Source of the DNA: Massilia rubra
Lineage (GTDB): Bacteria > Pseudomonadota > Gammaproteobacteria > Burkholderiales > Burkholderiaceae_D
NCBI RefSeq assembly: GCF_011682065.1
Contig: NZ_VUYU01000004.1
Coordinates: 124,001-188,000 of the forward strand
Direction: 5' to 3'
DNA: 64,000 bases
Shown: one piece after another, positions 53,801 through 61,197 of the stretch
How the letters are laid out: every line of letters starts with the position of its first letter
Numbering within the stretch: position 1 is the stretch's first letter
Translations under genes and position numbers: made by a program
The notes under the pieces: model-generated
Database searches by the model: none
Told to the model about the DNA's origin: nothing
Seen by the model: the letters and a program-made list of their open reading frames with translations, nothing else

Positions 53801-55188
53801 AGGCGCGCGCTGAAGCGGTTGGCCTCGGCCACCGCCAGCAAGGTGTCGTCGACATAGATGGCGACGTGGACCGGTACCGCCGGGTTCTTGCGGTCCCAGG
53901 CCCAGCCCATGATCATGCCGGTATTGAGCTGTTCGACAAACCCCTGGTAGCGCTCGGCCGGGTCGATCTTGGCCAGTTGCTCGGGCGCGAGCAGCAGCGG
54001 CACGTCGTATTCGAGCCGAAAATTGAGCGGCATGCCGTCCACCCGCACGCTGATCCGGCGCGCCTGGCCGTCGTACAGCGCGGCCGGGAACAGCAGTTCG
54101 AAGCCGTGATTGCCGCCGGTTTGCAACAGCTTGTTGACGTCGGGCCGGGCCAGCTGCGCCTGGCCCTGGCAAAGCAACTGCTCGCCCTCGTACAGGCCGA
54201 CCGTGAGCACCTGGTTGGTGTCGCGCGTGTCAAGCGCCCAGCCGTGCAGGCCATTCGGGCCGACCCGGTCGACCCGGCCCACCACCGGATAGCGCCATGC
54301 CAGCGAGAGCGCGCCGCCCTGGGTGCGCAGGCGGCAGCGGGTGCCGTGCAGGTTGATGGCGATGGCGTGCGCTTCGCCGTCGTACAGCCTGAGCGGCAGC
54401 TCGAACTTGAAGTGGAAGGCCGCGCCGGGTTCGGCGCCGGCGTCCACCGGCATTTTTCCCAGGCTGCGCTGGCCGTCGTCCACGCGCAGCTCGGCCGCGC
54501 CGCCGGGCACCCCGAGCGGATCGATCCAGCCGTACAGGATGCCGTTGCGGACGTGGTAGTTGCCGGCGTCGACAGCGGCAAACACGCTCAGTTCGCGCGG
54601 CAGCGCCAGTTGGGCGCCCAGTTCCGGCACGCGCAGGGTCAGCTGGTGCAACTGGCCGTCGAACAGCGCGTCCGGCACCGGCAGCAGGAAAACCGGGCCG
54701 CTCTCCTGCGCCGCCAGCAGCACGCCATCGGCATGCAGTTCGATGGTCAGTGCCTGGCCCGGCCCGGCGCCGTGGATGACGCCACCGATGCCGGCCGCTT
54801 CCACCTGTTCGAGCACGATGGCGCCGCTGGGGTGGCGCGCCGGCTGCGCGCCGCCATCTTGCGCGGGGGCGCGCGCCAGCTTGATGGTGGTGTCGAAGAC
54901 CCAGGCTTCGAGCGTGTCGAGCGCGACCTGGGGCATGTGGCGCGGCAGCGGCCAGTGGAAGCCGAAGCCGCCGGCATCGTCGCGCTCCACGCTGCAGGTG
55001 GTAAAGCCGATCGGCTTGCCGCCGGCGCGAAACTCCAGCGCCAGTTGCTCCTGCGGGCAATTGAGGTCCAGGCACCAGCCGCTGACGCCGTCAGGGCCGA
55101 TGCGCTCGATCAGGCCACGGATGGCGCGCCCGGCCAGTGCGCCGTTGCCGGCGCGATCGTTCGATACCGCGTTGCTGCTGACATCCAT
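50809..55188 (-). CDS. Giant three-domain glycosyltransferase with N-terminal beta-sandwich modules
   Basis: 1459 residues from ATG 55188 with AGGAGA upstream (the frame to 55662 lacks coding character). The first about 530 residues carry several repeats of a GWALD-type module (IERIGPDGVSGWCLDL, VDRVGPNGLHGWALDT, TGMIMGWAWDRKNP). A GT2 domain (about 550-790) has LISIIVLNWNGATIL and LVFANNDLVML, then two GT4/CgeB-like domains follow (about 836-1140 with TPAGDFFTALELGEAL; about 1146-1445 with DWHFALGIKRAL and SNRLFDAGACGATIVSD). One polypeptide could therefore add up to three sugars in sequence. It lies at the centre of the glycan operon. Confidence 0.85.
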   Translation of the reverse strand: MDVSSNAVSNDRAGNGALAGRAIRGLIERIGPDGVSGWCLDLNCPQEQLALEFRAGGKPIGFTTCSVERDDAGGFGFHWPLPRHMPQVALDTLEAWVFDTTIKLARAPAQDGGAQPARHPSGAIVLEQVEAAGIGGVIHGAGPGQALTIELHADGVLLAAQESGPVFLLPVPDALFDGQLHQLTLRVPELGAQLALPRELSVFAAVDAGNYHVRNGILYGWIDPLGVPGGAAELRVDDGQRSLGKMPVDAGAEPGAAFHFKFELPLRLYDGEAHAIAINLHGTRCRLRTQGGALSLAWRYPVVGRVDRVGPNGLHGWALDTRDTNQVLTVGLYEGEQLLCQGQAQLARPDVNKLLQTGGNHGFELLFPAALYDGQARRISVRVDGMPLNFRLEYDVPLLLAPEQLAKIDPAERYQGFVEQLNTGMIMGWAWDRKNPAVPVHVAIYVDDTLLAVAEANRFSARLRSDNRHGHHAFLFRFPTHLMNGAQRKIRAVIVEGGLGLKIENDSLRFPLVDFFGRQIAPLPDGHYSHRAPPQLWQGRRARLPAPLAEPGTPLISIIVLNWNGATILRDLLESMLRIDWLHDYELLLIDHGSVDASLAVAADYADRLPLRILARGVNFSFAASNNYGAALARGRYLVFANNDLVMLHDCLAVMREHLDDPQVGAVGLKLLEPLASGADAWRYVTHHQGVQFKVDTLAGKGQRYYAPMEIGEQPHADLAGCYDLPVATAALLMCRAEEFKAVGGFYEGYVYGMEDVDLCLALRLSLGKAVLCDTAAVALHNRSATRDSKIRAGAHQKMYSAKLHANNRNLYIGRYGRQLTRTILRSLVEGDTMWRPAPLRVTIAVTATAISTPAGDFFTALELGEALHRLYGWEVMFASMPTHQLPGTDVLVVMRHDYAIEKISEANPGLVTVAWVRNRVDQWIDAPHLQAYQLVFASSQKAIAHLREATGIEATLLPIAANAARFKPLPAAPEHASDVTFTGSYWGAEREAIGLQDLARERYRFAIYGHGWQDRPDWKAHWRGAVPYAALPEIYNSAKIVLDDSHPVTRNWNSLNSRVFDALATGKLVLTNCRGGAEELFPGLLPAFDDEQQLQALLRHYLDNDEEREALAARLHREVLEKHTYDVRAATFRDGLRGLLRHTLRFAIKIGVPSMDQREQWGDWHFALGIKRALEKRGHVARIDILPDWYCGLTAADDVVIVLRGLSQYQPQPTAINLAWLISHPDDVTVTELQQYDHAFVASNSFAAWLGERMGDQVSPLLQCTDPALFYPELDEELDVPEVIFVGNSRGQLREVVQYALAGGVDLAVYGGLWEGILPPQMVRQTYIPNARLRHYYSAAKVVLNDHWSDMRDQGFVSNRLFDAGACGATIVSDDMQACRALFGDAVHYYNTPENLAAGVARLQRGKAKTDRGGKRLRELIIANHTFQHRVDDILQVVARLAPDTVAASAPVAAVEAA

Positions 55189-55232
55189 GCTGTCTCCTGA
55201 ATCGGTAGAGGGAGTTGGAAAGACGGTTGCGG

Positions 55233-56453
55233 CTAGCTGGCCCCCAACCATTGGCGCTGGCGCGCCAGGCACTGCGCCAGGTCGGTGTCGGGCAGGTGGC
55301 GCGGCTGGCGCGGGCCTTGCGGGCCGGCCGCGCAGCGTTCGGCCAGGGCGTCGGCAAAGGCGGCGGCGTCGAAGAAGGGGACGGTAGGCACGTCCAGGCG
55401 CGCGGCAAATTCGAGCACGGGCGCGGTGGCCGAGGCGATCACCGGCAAGCCGGACAAGGCCGCTTCGAGGAAGGACCATGACAGCACGAACGGCACGCTC
55501 CAGTAGGCATGCACGCGGCTGATGCTGAGCAGGTCCAGGTACTGCGCCGGCGCCAGCTGGCCGGTGAAATGCACGCGCGCCAGGTCGATACCGTCGCCCA
55601 CCTCGGCCAGCATGTGTTCTTTCCAGCTGGCGCCGCCGGGGGCCGCGTGGCCGTAGCCGCACGCCTCGCCGCCGGCCACGATCACGTGCGCCTGCGGGCG
55701 CCGTTGCAGCAGGTCGGGCAGGGCGCGCATGAACACCTGGAAGCCACGCATCGGCTCCAGGTGGCGCGCCACGTAGCTGACCACTTCGTCGCCGGGCTGG
55801 AAGGTGCGCATGCCGCCCTGCGCGAGCGGCAGCGCCAGGCGCGCATCGGGCTTGAAGCGCAGCCGTTCGCTGTCGACGCCGTCGTGGATCACGCTGATCT
55901 TGTCACGCGCCCCGGCCGGGTAGGTATTGCGCTGCCAGTGCGTCGGCGAGAGGGCGGCGTCGGCCAGTTCCATGCTGAGCAGGTTGGTGCTGTTACGCAG
56001 GCGCAGGCGCCAGCGTTCGGGCAGGCTCAGGGGCGGCAGCGAGGGGTCGAAGCCGACATCCTGGCCTTCCAGCGCGTAATAGTATTCGCAGTAGATCAGC
56101 AGCCTGGCGTGCGGGAACACGTCCTTGATGAACAAGGCCTCGCCCCAGCCCGGATGGGCATAGATGATGTCCGGTGTAAAACCGTCGCGCTGGAGCTGCA
56201 TGGCGCAAGCGGCGCAGGCTTCGGCGTAGCGCACATGGGTTTCCTGCTCGGCCAGCAACGGATGGGTGTCGGCGCCGGCCGCGCGCAGCAGCTGGTAGCG
56301 GCGCAGGGTCACGCCAGGCGGCGCCACGCCGGGCGTCGCCACGCCGCCGTCCAGGCCGAGCGCCACCACCTGGTTGCCGGTTTCTTGCGCCAGGTTGGCC
56401 GCCAGGTGCTGGAACTGGGCTGGAAAATTCTGGTGGATGAACAGGATCTTCAT
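55233..56453 (-). CDS. GT4-family glycosyltransferase
   Basis: 406 residues from ATG 56453, overlapping the upstream gene by ATGA. N-terminal MKILFIHQNFPAQFQHLAAN and IIYAHPGWGEALF are typical of this GT4 branch; the acceptor/donor C-terminal domain shows DKISVIHDGVD, VVSYVARHLEPMRGF, YLDLLSISRVHAYWSVPFVL and SFLEAALSGLPVIASATAPV with the conserved EAALSG glutamate. Transfers a sugar from a nucleotide donor to the growing glycan in the cytoplasm. Confidence 0.88.
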   Translation of the reverse strand: MKILFIHQNFPAQFQHLAANLAQETGNQVVALGLDGGVATPGVAPPGVTLRRYQLLRAAGADTHPLLAEQETHVRYAEACAACAMQLQRDGFTPDIIYAHPGWGEALFIKDVFPHARLLIYCEYYYALEGQDVGFDPSLPPLSLPERWRLRLRNSTNLLSMELADAALSPTHWQRNTYPAGARDKISVIHDGVDSERLRFKPDARLALPLAQGGMRTFQPGDEVVSYVARHLEPMRGFQVFMRALPDLLQRRPQAHVIVAGGEACGYGHAAPGGASWKEHMLAEVGDGIDLARVHFTGQLAPAQYLDLLSISRVHAYWSVPFVLSWSFLEAALSGLPVIASATAPVLEFAARLDVPTVPFFDAAAFADALAERCAAGPQGPRQPRHLPDTDLAQCLARQRQWLGAS

Positions 56454-57100
56454 TGCATCACCCCGGCCAGCTCGTCCCACACGGCGGCGCCGGTGGCGGG
56501 CATGCAGGCCAGCGCCCACAGGTCCCAGCGGGTTCCCTCGTGCACGCGCACTTCGGCGAAGCCGGCGCCGAGCAGGTTGCGGCCCAGGCTGGCGGCGGTA
56601 AAGCCGGTGCGGTGCGCCATGTGGCGGTGGCCGGCGGCCAGCGCGGCCTGGTGGCCGAACAGCATGTCGAGCGGGCTGATCGCGCCGGCGGCGGACTGGT
56701 ACAGCGGCGCGTCGAGCTGGCCGGCGGCGATATGCAGGGCGATGGCGCGCAGGTCGGGCAGGGTGATGACCGCGTAGCCGTCCGGGCGCAGCACGCGCCG
56801 GAACTCGGCCAGCGCGCGCGGCACCTCGAAGGCGTCGAGGTGCTCCAGGTTGTGGGCCGAGTAGACCGCGTCGACGCTGGCGTCGGCCAGCATCGACAGG
56901 TCGCAGATGCTGGCGACGATGTCGGGCGCGACGCCGGGGTCGATGTCGAGGCGGATTTCGTGCCATGCGGGGCCGTGCCAGCAGGCCGGCAACGCGCGCC
57001 CATTGCGCGCGCCGCAGCCGACGTGCAGCAGGCGTCGCACGCGCGCGGCGGCGCACGCGGTTGGCGGGGGAGTCGGGCAGGCAGCCGCGCTAGCGCTCAT
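56450..57100 (-). CDS. Class I SAM-dependent methyltransferase
   Basis: 216 residues from ATG 57100; both ends overlap neighbours by ATGA. LLHVGCGARNGRALPACW (motif I), EIRLDIDPGVAPDIV, DAVYSAHNLEHLDAFEVPRA and LRPDGYAVITLPDL form a Methyltransf_11 domain of the kind often found in glycan gene clusters. Longer upstream frames overlap the GT gene and were rejected. Confidence 0.85.
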   Translation of the reverse strand: MSASAAACPTPPPTACAAARVRRLLHVGCGARNGRALPACWHGPAWHEIRLDIDPGVAPDIVASICDLSMLADASVDAVYSAHNLEHLDAFEVPRALAEFRRVLRPDGYAVITLPDLRAIALHIAAGQLDAPLYQSAAGAISPLDMLFGHQAALAAGHRHMAHRTGFTAASLGRNLLGAGFAEVRVHEGTRWDLWALACMPATGAAVWDELAGVMQ

Positions 57101-59067
57101 CGGGCGCCGGCCTGGGCGAAGCGGAACGGCGCGGCGGCGGCCGGCGGCACGCCGAGCCAGGCGCTGAACCAGTAACGGGCGTCGAAGGCGGGACCGAGGC
57201 GCACCGTGTCGATCCCGGCCGGGACGTCGTCGCCCTCGCACACCAGCACCACGGCGCAGGCGCCGATGGTCAGCAGCTCGGTGTCGCCCAGCAGCGCCTC
57301 GCCGTGGCGGGTCGCCGCCGGCAGGGCGTCGACCACGCCGGTGCCCCACAGCAGTTCGCTGACCTCGCCGATGACCAGCAGGCGCACGCTGTCGTCCTTG
57401 CGCGCGGCGACCAGGCGCGCCAGGGCCAGCACCTGCGTCGCCTGCGGCGAGCCGATGCGATGGCGCCAGACCGCGATGCGGGTGCACGATGAGGCCACGC
57501 TCGTGCCTGGCGCGCAGGCGGGGGTGGCTGGCTGCGCGGCCGGCATGGGCGCCTCGGCGCCGCCCGCGCGCCGGGCCAGGGCGGCGCGCGCCGCAGCCAG
57601 CGGATCGGTGCGCAGGAAGCGCTGGTACTGGGGGTAGTAGTCGGGATAGCGCGCCACCAGCACGGCGCGGTTCTGCTGTACCCGCAAGTGCTTTTCGGCG
57701 CCGAACGAGACGCCGCCGGCGTGCGCCACGAACACGCCGGTGGCTACGTAATGGCGGTAGCCGGCGGCGCGTGCGCGCAGGCACCAGTCGACCTCCTCGC
57801 CGTAGCCGCGTTCGAGCGCGGCGCCGTCGAGCGTGCCGATGGCGGCCAGCGCGCCGGCGCGCATCAGCATGGCGAAGCCGCAGCAGGCCGGCACCTCGAC
57901 ATCGACCGTGGCGCCCTCGCGGTGCAGCGCGGCGGCGCCCTCGTCGAGCTCGCGCAGGCGGGCCGGGTCGGGCACGGGCGCGGCGCGGGCGATGTCGGGA
58001 AAACTGCTGATCTCGCCATTGTTCGACCATGGCGTCACCGACGCGATGTCGGGCGCGCGGTAGAGCGCGGCGCGCATGCGGTCGAGCCAGTCGCCATGGA
58101 CCAGGGTGTCGGCGTTGAGCAGCAGCACGTCGTGTCCGGCGCAATGGCGCAGGCCGCGATTGACGCTTTCGATGAAGCCGAGGTTGTAGCGGTTGCGCAG
58201 CACAGTGATGCGCGGATCGGCTTCCAGGGTGTCGAGCCAGGCCGACAGCGCGCTCTCGCCGCTGGCGTCGTCGATCAGCAGCAGGCGCGCGTCGATGCGG
58301 TTGGCGGGCAGGCTGGCCAGCACGCTGGCCACGCAGGCCTGCGCCTGTTCCAGGCCGCGATACAGGGGCACCAGCACGGTCAGCGGCGCTGGCTGCGCCG
58401 GCGCCGGCGTAGCACTGGCCGGGCGCGGCGCGGCGAACACCAGGGGCGAGCCGGGCAGGCAGGCGCCAGCGCCCGGCAAGGCCAGCGACCAGACCCCGTC
58501 CGCATGCGGCGGCGCGAAGCGGAAGCGCGCGCCCTCCAGGCGCACCTCGTAGTGCTGCCCGCTATGCTCGTCGTGCAGCAGCAGGCTGGCCGCTGGCGTG
58601 GCGTCGAACAGCATGCCTTCGATGTCGGCGCCGCTGCGCCAGCAGGCCCCGGCCGGGGCAAGGCCGGCCGACTGCGCGTGCGCCAGCAGGCTGGCGTGGT
58701 TGCCGGCCCGGCAGCGGCGCGGCAGCAGGGCCGGCGCCAGCGACGCCACCCGGGCCGGCTCGCCGGCGGCCAGCCAGGCGGCCAGCAGCTTGTCTTGCAT
58801 GTTGGGGTCTTGCGGATCGCGGCGCCAGGCGCGCAGCCACGCCGCCGCGCTCAGGTTTGAGCCGAGCGATTGCAGGATAACGGCGCGCAGCAATGCCGGC
58901 GCCACCAGATCGGCATGGCGCCGGCACAGCGCTTCCGCGCCGAGCAGGGCGTCGGCCGGGAAACCGGCCTGGAACGCCCCGACCGCGCGCGACAGCAAAA
59001 AGTCGTCCCGCAGGCGTGGCGAGCGCCAGGCCGAGGGCAGCGCCGTTGCCGACGCGCTCGCCACCAC
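57097..59067 (-). CDS. GT2-family glycosyltransferase with N-terminal helical domain
   Basis: 656 residues assuming GTG 59067, three bases from the DUF4214 stop; no clear ribosome binding site, so the start is uncertain. An N-terminal helical region of about 120 residues (possibly TPR-like: LLAAWLAAGEPARVASLAPA) and a beta-rich middle precede a GT2 domain (about 226-480) with LTVLVPLYRGLEQAQACVA, DVLLLNADTLVHGDWLDRM and EVDWCLRARAAGYR. A C-terminal about 160 residues are unassigned. First glycosyltransferase gene after the DUF4214 protein. Confidence 0.83.
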   Translation of the reverse strand: MVASASATALPSAWRSPRLRDDFLLSRAVGAFQAGFPADALLGAEALCRRHADLVAPALLRAVILQSLGSNLSAAAWLRAWRRDPQDPNMQDKLLAAWLAAGEPARVASLAPALLPRRCRAGNHASLLAHAQSAGLAPAGACWRSGADIEGMLFDATPAASLLLHDEHSGQHYEVRLEGARFRFAPPHADGVWSLALPGAGACLPGSPLVFAAPRPASATPAPAQPAPLTVLVPLYRGLEQAQACVASVLASLPANRIDARLLLIDDASGESALSAWLDTLEADPRITVLRNRYNLGFIESVNRGLRHCAGHDVLLLNADTLVHGDWLDRMRAALYRAPDIASVTPWSNNGEISSFPDIARAAPVPDPARLRELDEGAAALHREGATVDVEVPACCGFAMLMRAGALAAIGTLDGAALERGYGEEVDWCLRARAAGYRHYVATGVFVAHAGGVSFGAEKHLRVQQNRAVLVARYPDYYPQYQRFLRTDPLAAARAALARRAGGAEAPMPAAQPATPACAPGTSVASSCTRIAVWRHRIGSPQATQVLALARLVAARKDDSVRLLVIGEVSELLWGTGVVDALPAATRHGEALLGDTELLTIGACAVVLVCEGDDVPAGIDTVRLGPAFDARYWFSAWLGVPPAAAAPFRFAQAGAR

Positions 59068-59069
59068 GT

Positions 59070-60104
59070 TCAGACGATATTGTGAACGACGGTCACCGAT
59101 CCGACCACGACCGGCTCGATGTGGGCGGCGGTGCCTTCCAGGCTTTGCCCGGCGTCGGAAACGAAACCGGCCAGCACCGATGCGCGCGACACGCCGCTGT
59201 CGAGCACTTTGGTCCACCATGCCAGGCCTTCGGCATCCGGCGCGCGGTCGAAGGTGTTGCGGTACAGGGTAGTGAGGAATTGCTGGTTGTCCTGTGCCGG
59301 CAGGGCCTTGTATTCGGTCGAGTTGAGGAAGCTCTGGGCAATGCTTTCCAGCGATACCCCGGCGCGTGCGGCGTCGAGCCAGAAATCGAGACCACCGGCG
59401 TCCGGCGTGCGACCGAGCGCGGCTTCGTAGATGGTGGCCACCCCGGCCTCCTTGAAATCCTCGGCGAACACCAGCGCCTGGGTGCCGTCGAGCTGGACGA
59501 ACTGGAGCTTGGTGATATCGGTGGTCTTGAGGTCCTTGAGGTTGGTGACAATGGCGTGGCCATCCTTGACCGTGACCTTGTAATCGGCGGCGTTGCCACT
59601 GAGCTGGACGATGGCGTTGCCGGTCCCGCCGACCACGGTGCTGTTGCCCAGTCCGGCAATGACGGTGTCGTTGCCGCCGCCGGTCTGCACCACGCTGTTA
59701 CCGGTCCCCAGGTTGAGCTGGGTGTCGCGCGTATCGGCGATCACGAACTTGTCGGGGCCGTTGGTGCCGACCACGACGCGGTCGACCTTGTTGTCCGGCA
59801 CGGAAGCGGTGCTGTCCTCGAACCTGACGTTGACGCCGCCCTTGCCCTGGAACACGATCACCGGGGCATTGGGCGGTGGCGTCATGGCCGCGACGAAATT
59901 GTCGGACGAGTTGACCAGCACCACTTCGGCGCCGAACGGGGCCGTAATTTTGCCGTTGGTGTCGGGCGCGACGGTATCGAAGCGCACGGAGTTGTCGACG
60001 GCGGCGGTCAGCTGCAAGATGCGGTCGATGGTGCCCTGGGTGAAGATAAGGGGATTGATGCCACGCAGGGTAGTGGTGGCACTCGCGCTCGGTAATTCAT
60101 ACAT
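59070..60104 (-). CDS. DUF4214 protein with RTX-like repeats, probable secreted surface protein
   Basis: 344 residues with GAGGAGA before ATG 60104. There is no N-terminal signal peptide, as expected of type I secretion substrates. Residues about 110-170 form glycine/Asp-rich turns (NLGTGNSVVQTGGGNDTVIA) like RTX beta-roll repeats. Residues about 225-320 hold two DUF4214 units (YEAALGRTPDAGGLDFWLDA and YRNTFDRAPDAEGLAWWTKV). Proteins of this type are exported surface or S-layer-associated proteins. Being in the same operon as glycosyl-, methyl- and sulfotransferases, it is a candidate glycan acceptor; that link is inferred. Confidence 0.85.
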   Translation of the reverse strand: MYELPSASATTTLRGINPLIFTQGTIDRILQLTAAVDNSVRFDTVAPDTNGKITAPFGAEVVLVNSSDNFVAAMTPPPNAPVIVFQGKGGVNVRFEDSTASVPDNKVDRVVVGTNGPDKFVIADTRDTQLNLGTGNSVVQTGGGNDTVIAGLGNSTVVGGTGNAIVQLSGNAADYKVTVKDGHAIVTNLKDLKTTDITKLQFVQLDGTQALVFAEDFKEAGVATIYEAALGRTPDAGGLDFWLDAARAGVSLESIAQSFLNSTEYKALPAQDNQQFLTTLYRNTFDRAPDAEGLAWWTKVLDSGVSRASVLAGFVSDAGQSLEGTAAHIEPVVVGSVTVVHNIV

Positions 60105-60166
60105 AAGTAGTTCTCCTCTTGTCGTTGAGACGCCTGCTCAAGCCGGTCCTGGCGACCGCACGCCGC

Positions 60167-61033
60167 TCAGGAAGCGAGTTGCTGTGCGGTACCGTTGGAC
60201 TTGAACACCTTGGTGCTGGCCGATTCCTGCCAGGGATTGCGCTGGGCGCCGACCTGCTCGTCCAATGTTGCGCTCAGGTTGACTGCCGTCAGATGTTCGA
60301 GCCCGGATGGCCCGCTCAGCGGTACGGCAGATTGCAGCGGCACCTGATAGCCGCCGCTGAAGTACGCTGTACCATCGAGCCGCCATTGACTGGCGCGCGG
60401 GCCGATCAGGGCGAAGGTGACAGCAATGATGCGGCGCGCTTCTCCGCGGGTACCGCAAAATTTTCCGCTCTTGACCATCGGCAGTGCGCCGCCGCCTTCG
60501 ACCACGATGTTGTAGGCCAGGTCGACGCCGTCGGGGCGGTCCGGCCACACCACCTGGAAGCCTTCCAGGCGCAGCAGGCTGCGCGGGTCGCCGAGCAGCT
60601 CGCCGGGCGCGGCGATGATGTCGCCGTCGCGCTCCACATGGCCGATCAGGGTGATGCCCTGGGCGCCGATCTGGACGCCGCCGGCCGCTGGCGGCGCGGG
60701 CACGATCGCCCGCGCGGCCGGGACCGCGGCGCTCGCGCCGGGGCGGTCGAGGCCGATCTGGTCGACGCGCAGCGCGGGGATTGGGTCGCCCTTTTGTTCG
60801 AGAAATGCGGTCACGAGCAGGCTGACCGGTCCGCCGCTGACATGCACGACGATGCAGTCGCTGCCGTCGCGCAGCACCGCGTTGTGGGTGCCGGGCGTGC
60901 CGAGCGTTTCCAGCGTGCCGTCACCACGCGCGCCGGGCGCGCGTGCGATCGACAGTGGCGCCATGCCCTGCTTGGGATGGCGCAGGATATACATGCCAGG
61001 CTGAAGTAGAACTGTGGAACCAGTAATTTCCAT
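60167..61033 (-). CDS. Hypothetical protein heading the glycan operon
   Basis: 288 residues from ATG 61033 (MEITGSTVLLQPGMYILRHP); a GTG at 61045 is possible. No signal peptide or membrane helix; beta-rich composition with an Ala/Pro linker near 105-117 and a C-terminal half containing LEGFQVVWPDRPDGVDLAYN. I recognise no family. It precedes the DUF4214 gene by 62 bases on the same strand and probably belongs to the same transcript, as a structural or export-linked partner. Confidence 0.6.
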   Translation of the reverse strand: MEITGSTVLLQPGMYILRHPKQGMAPLSIARAPGARGDGTLETLGTPGTHNAVLRDGSDCIVVHVSGGPVSLLVTAFLEQKGDPIPALRVDQIGLDRPGASAAVPAARAIVPAPPAAGGVQIGAQGITLIGHVERDGDIIAAPGELLGDPRSLLRLEGFQVVWPDRPDGVDLAYNIVVEGGGALPMVKSGKFCGTRGEARRIIAVTFALIGPRASQWRLDGTAYFSGGYQVPLQSAVPLSGPSGLEHLTAVNLSATLDEQVGAQRNPWQESASTKVFKSNGTAQQLAS

Positions 61034-61158
61034 ACGGTACACCACCCAGAAGAAATAGTTGATTGGCTAAGTTTCTTATGCAAAAACTATAGCGCAAAGC
61101 AAGGGCGCGCACGTCCGGACCCCTATCTATTTTTTTCGGGTGTTGTAAAACGGGAGGG

Positions 61159-61192
61159 ACGCGGCGCGTACTGCTGAGCTAGCGCGCCGCGT
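61159..61192 (-). terminator. Hairpin after the STN-type receptor gene
   Basis: Perfect 10-bp inverted repeat ACGCGGCGCG / CGCGCCGCGT with a 14-base loop, 6 bases after the receptor stop on the minus strand; no strong T-run. It separates the receptor from the glycan operon, whose promoter must lie in 61034-61158. Confidence 0.55.
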
Positions 61193-61197
61193 GAAAG

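Noticed and set aside
55189-55662. N-terminal extension of the giant glycosyltransferase
   Set aside because: Arg/Pro-rich sequence lying over the GT4 gene; ATG 55188 has a strong AGGAGA site.
57101-58144. N-terminal extension of the methyltransferase at 56450-57100
   Set aside because: Overlaps the GT2 coding sequence in another frame; ATG 57100 with ATGA overlap begins the real domain.
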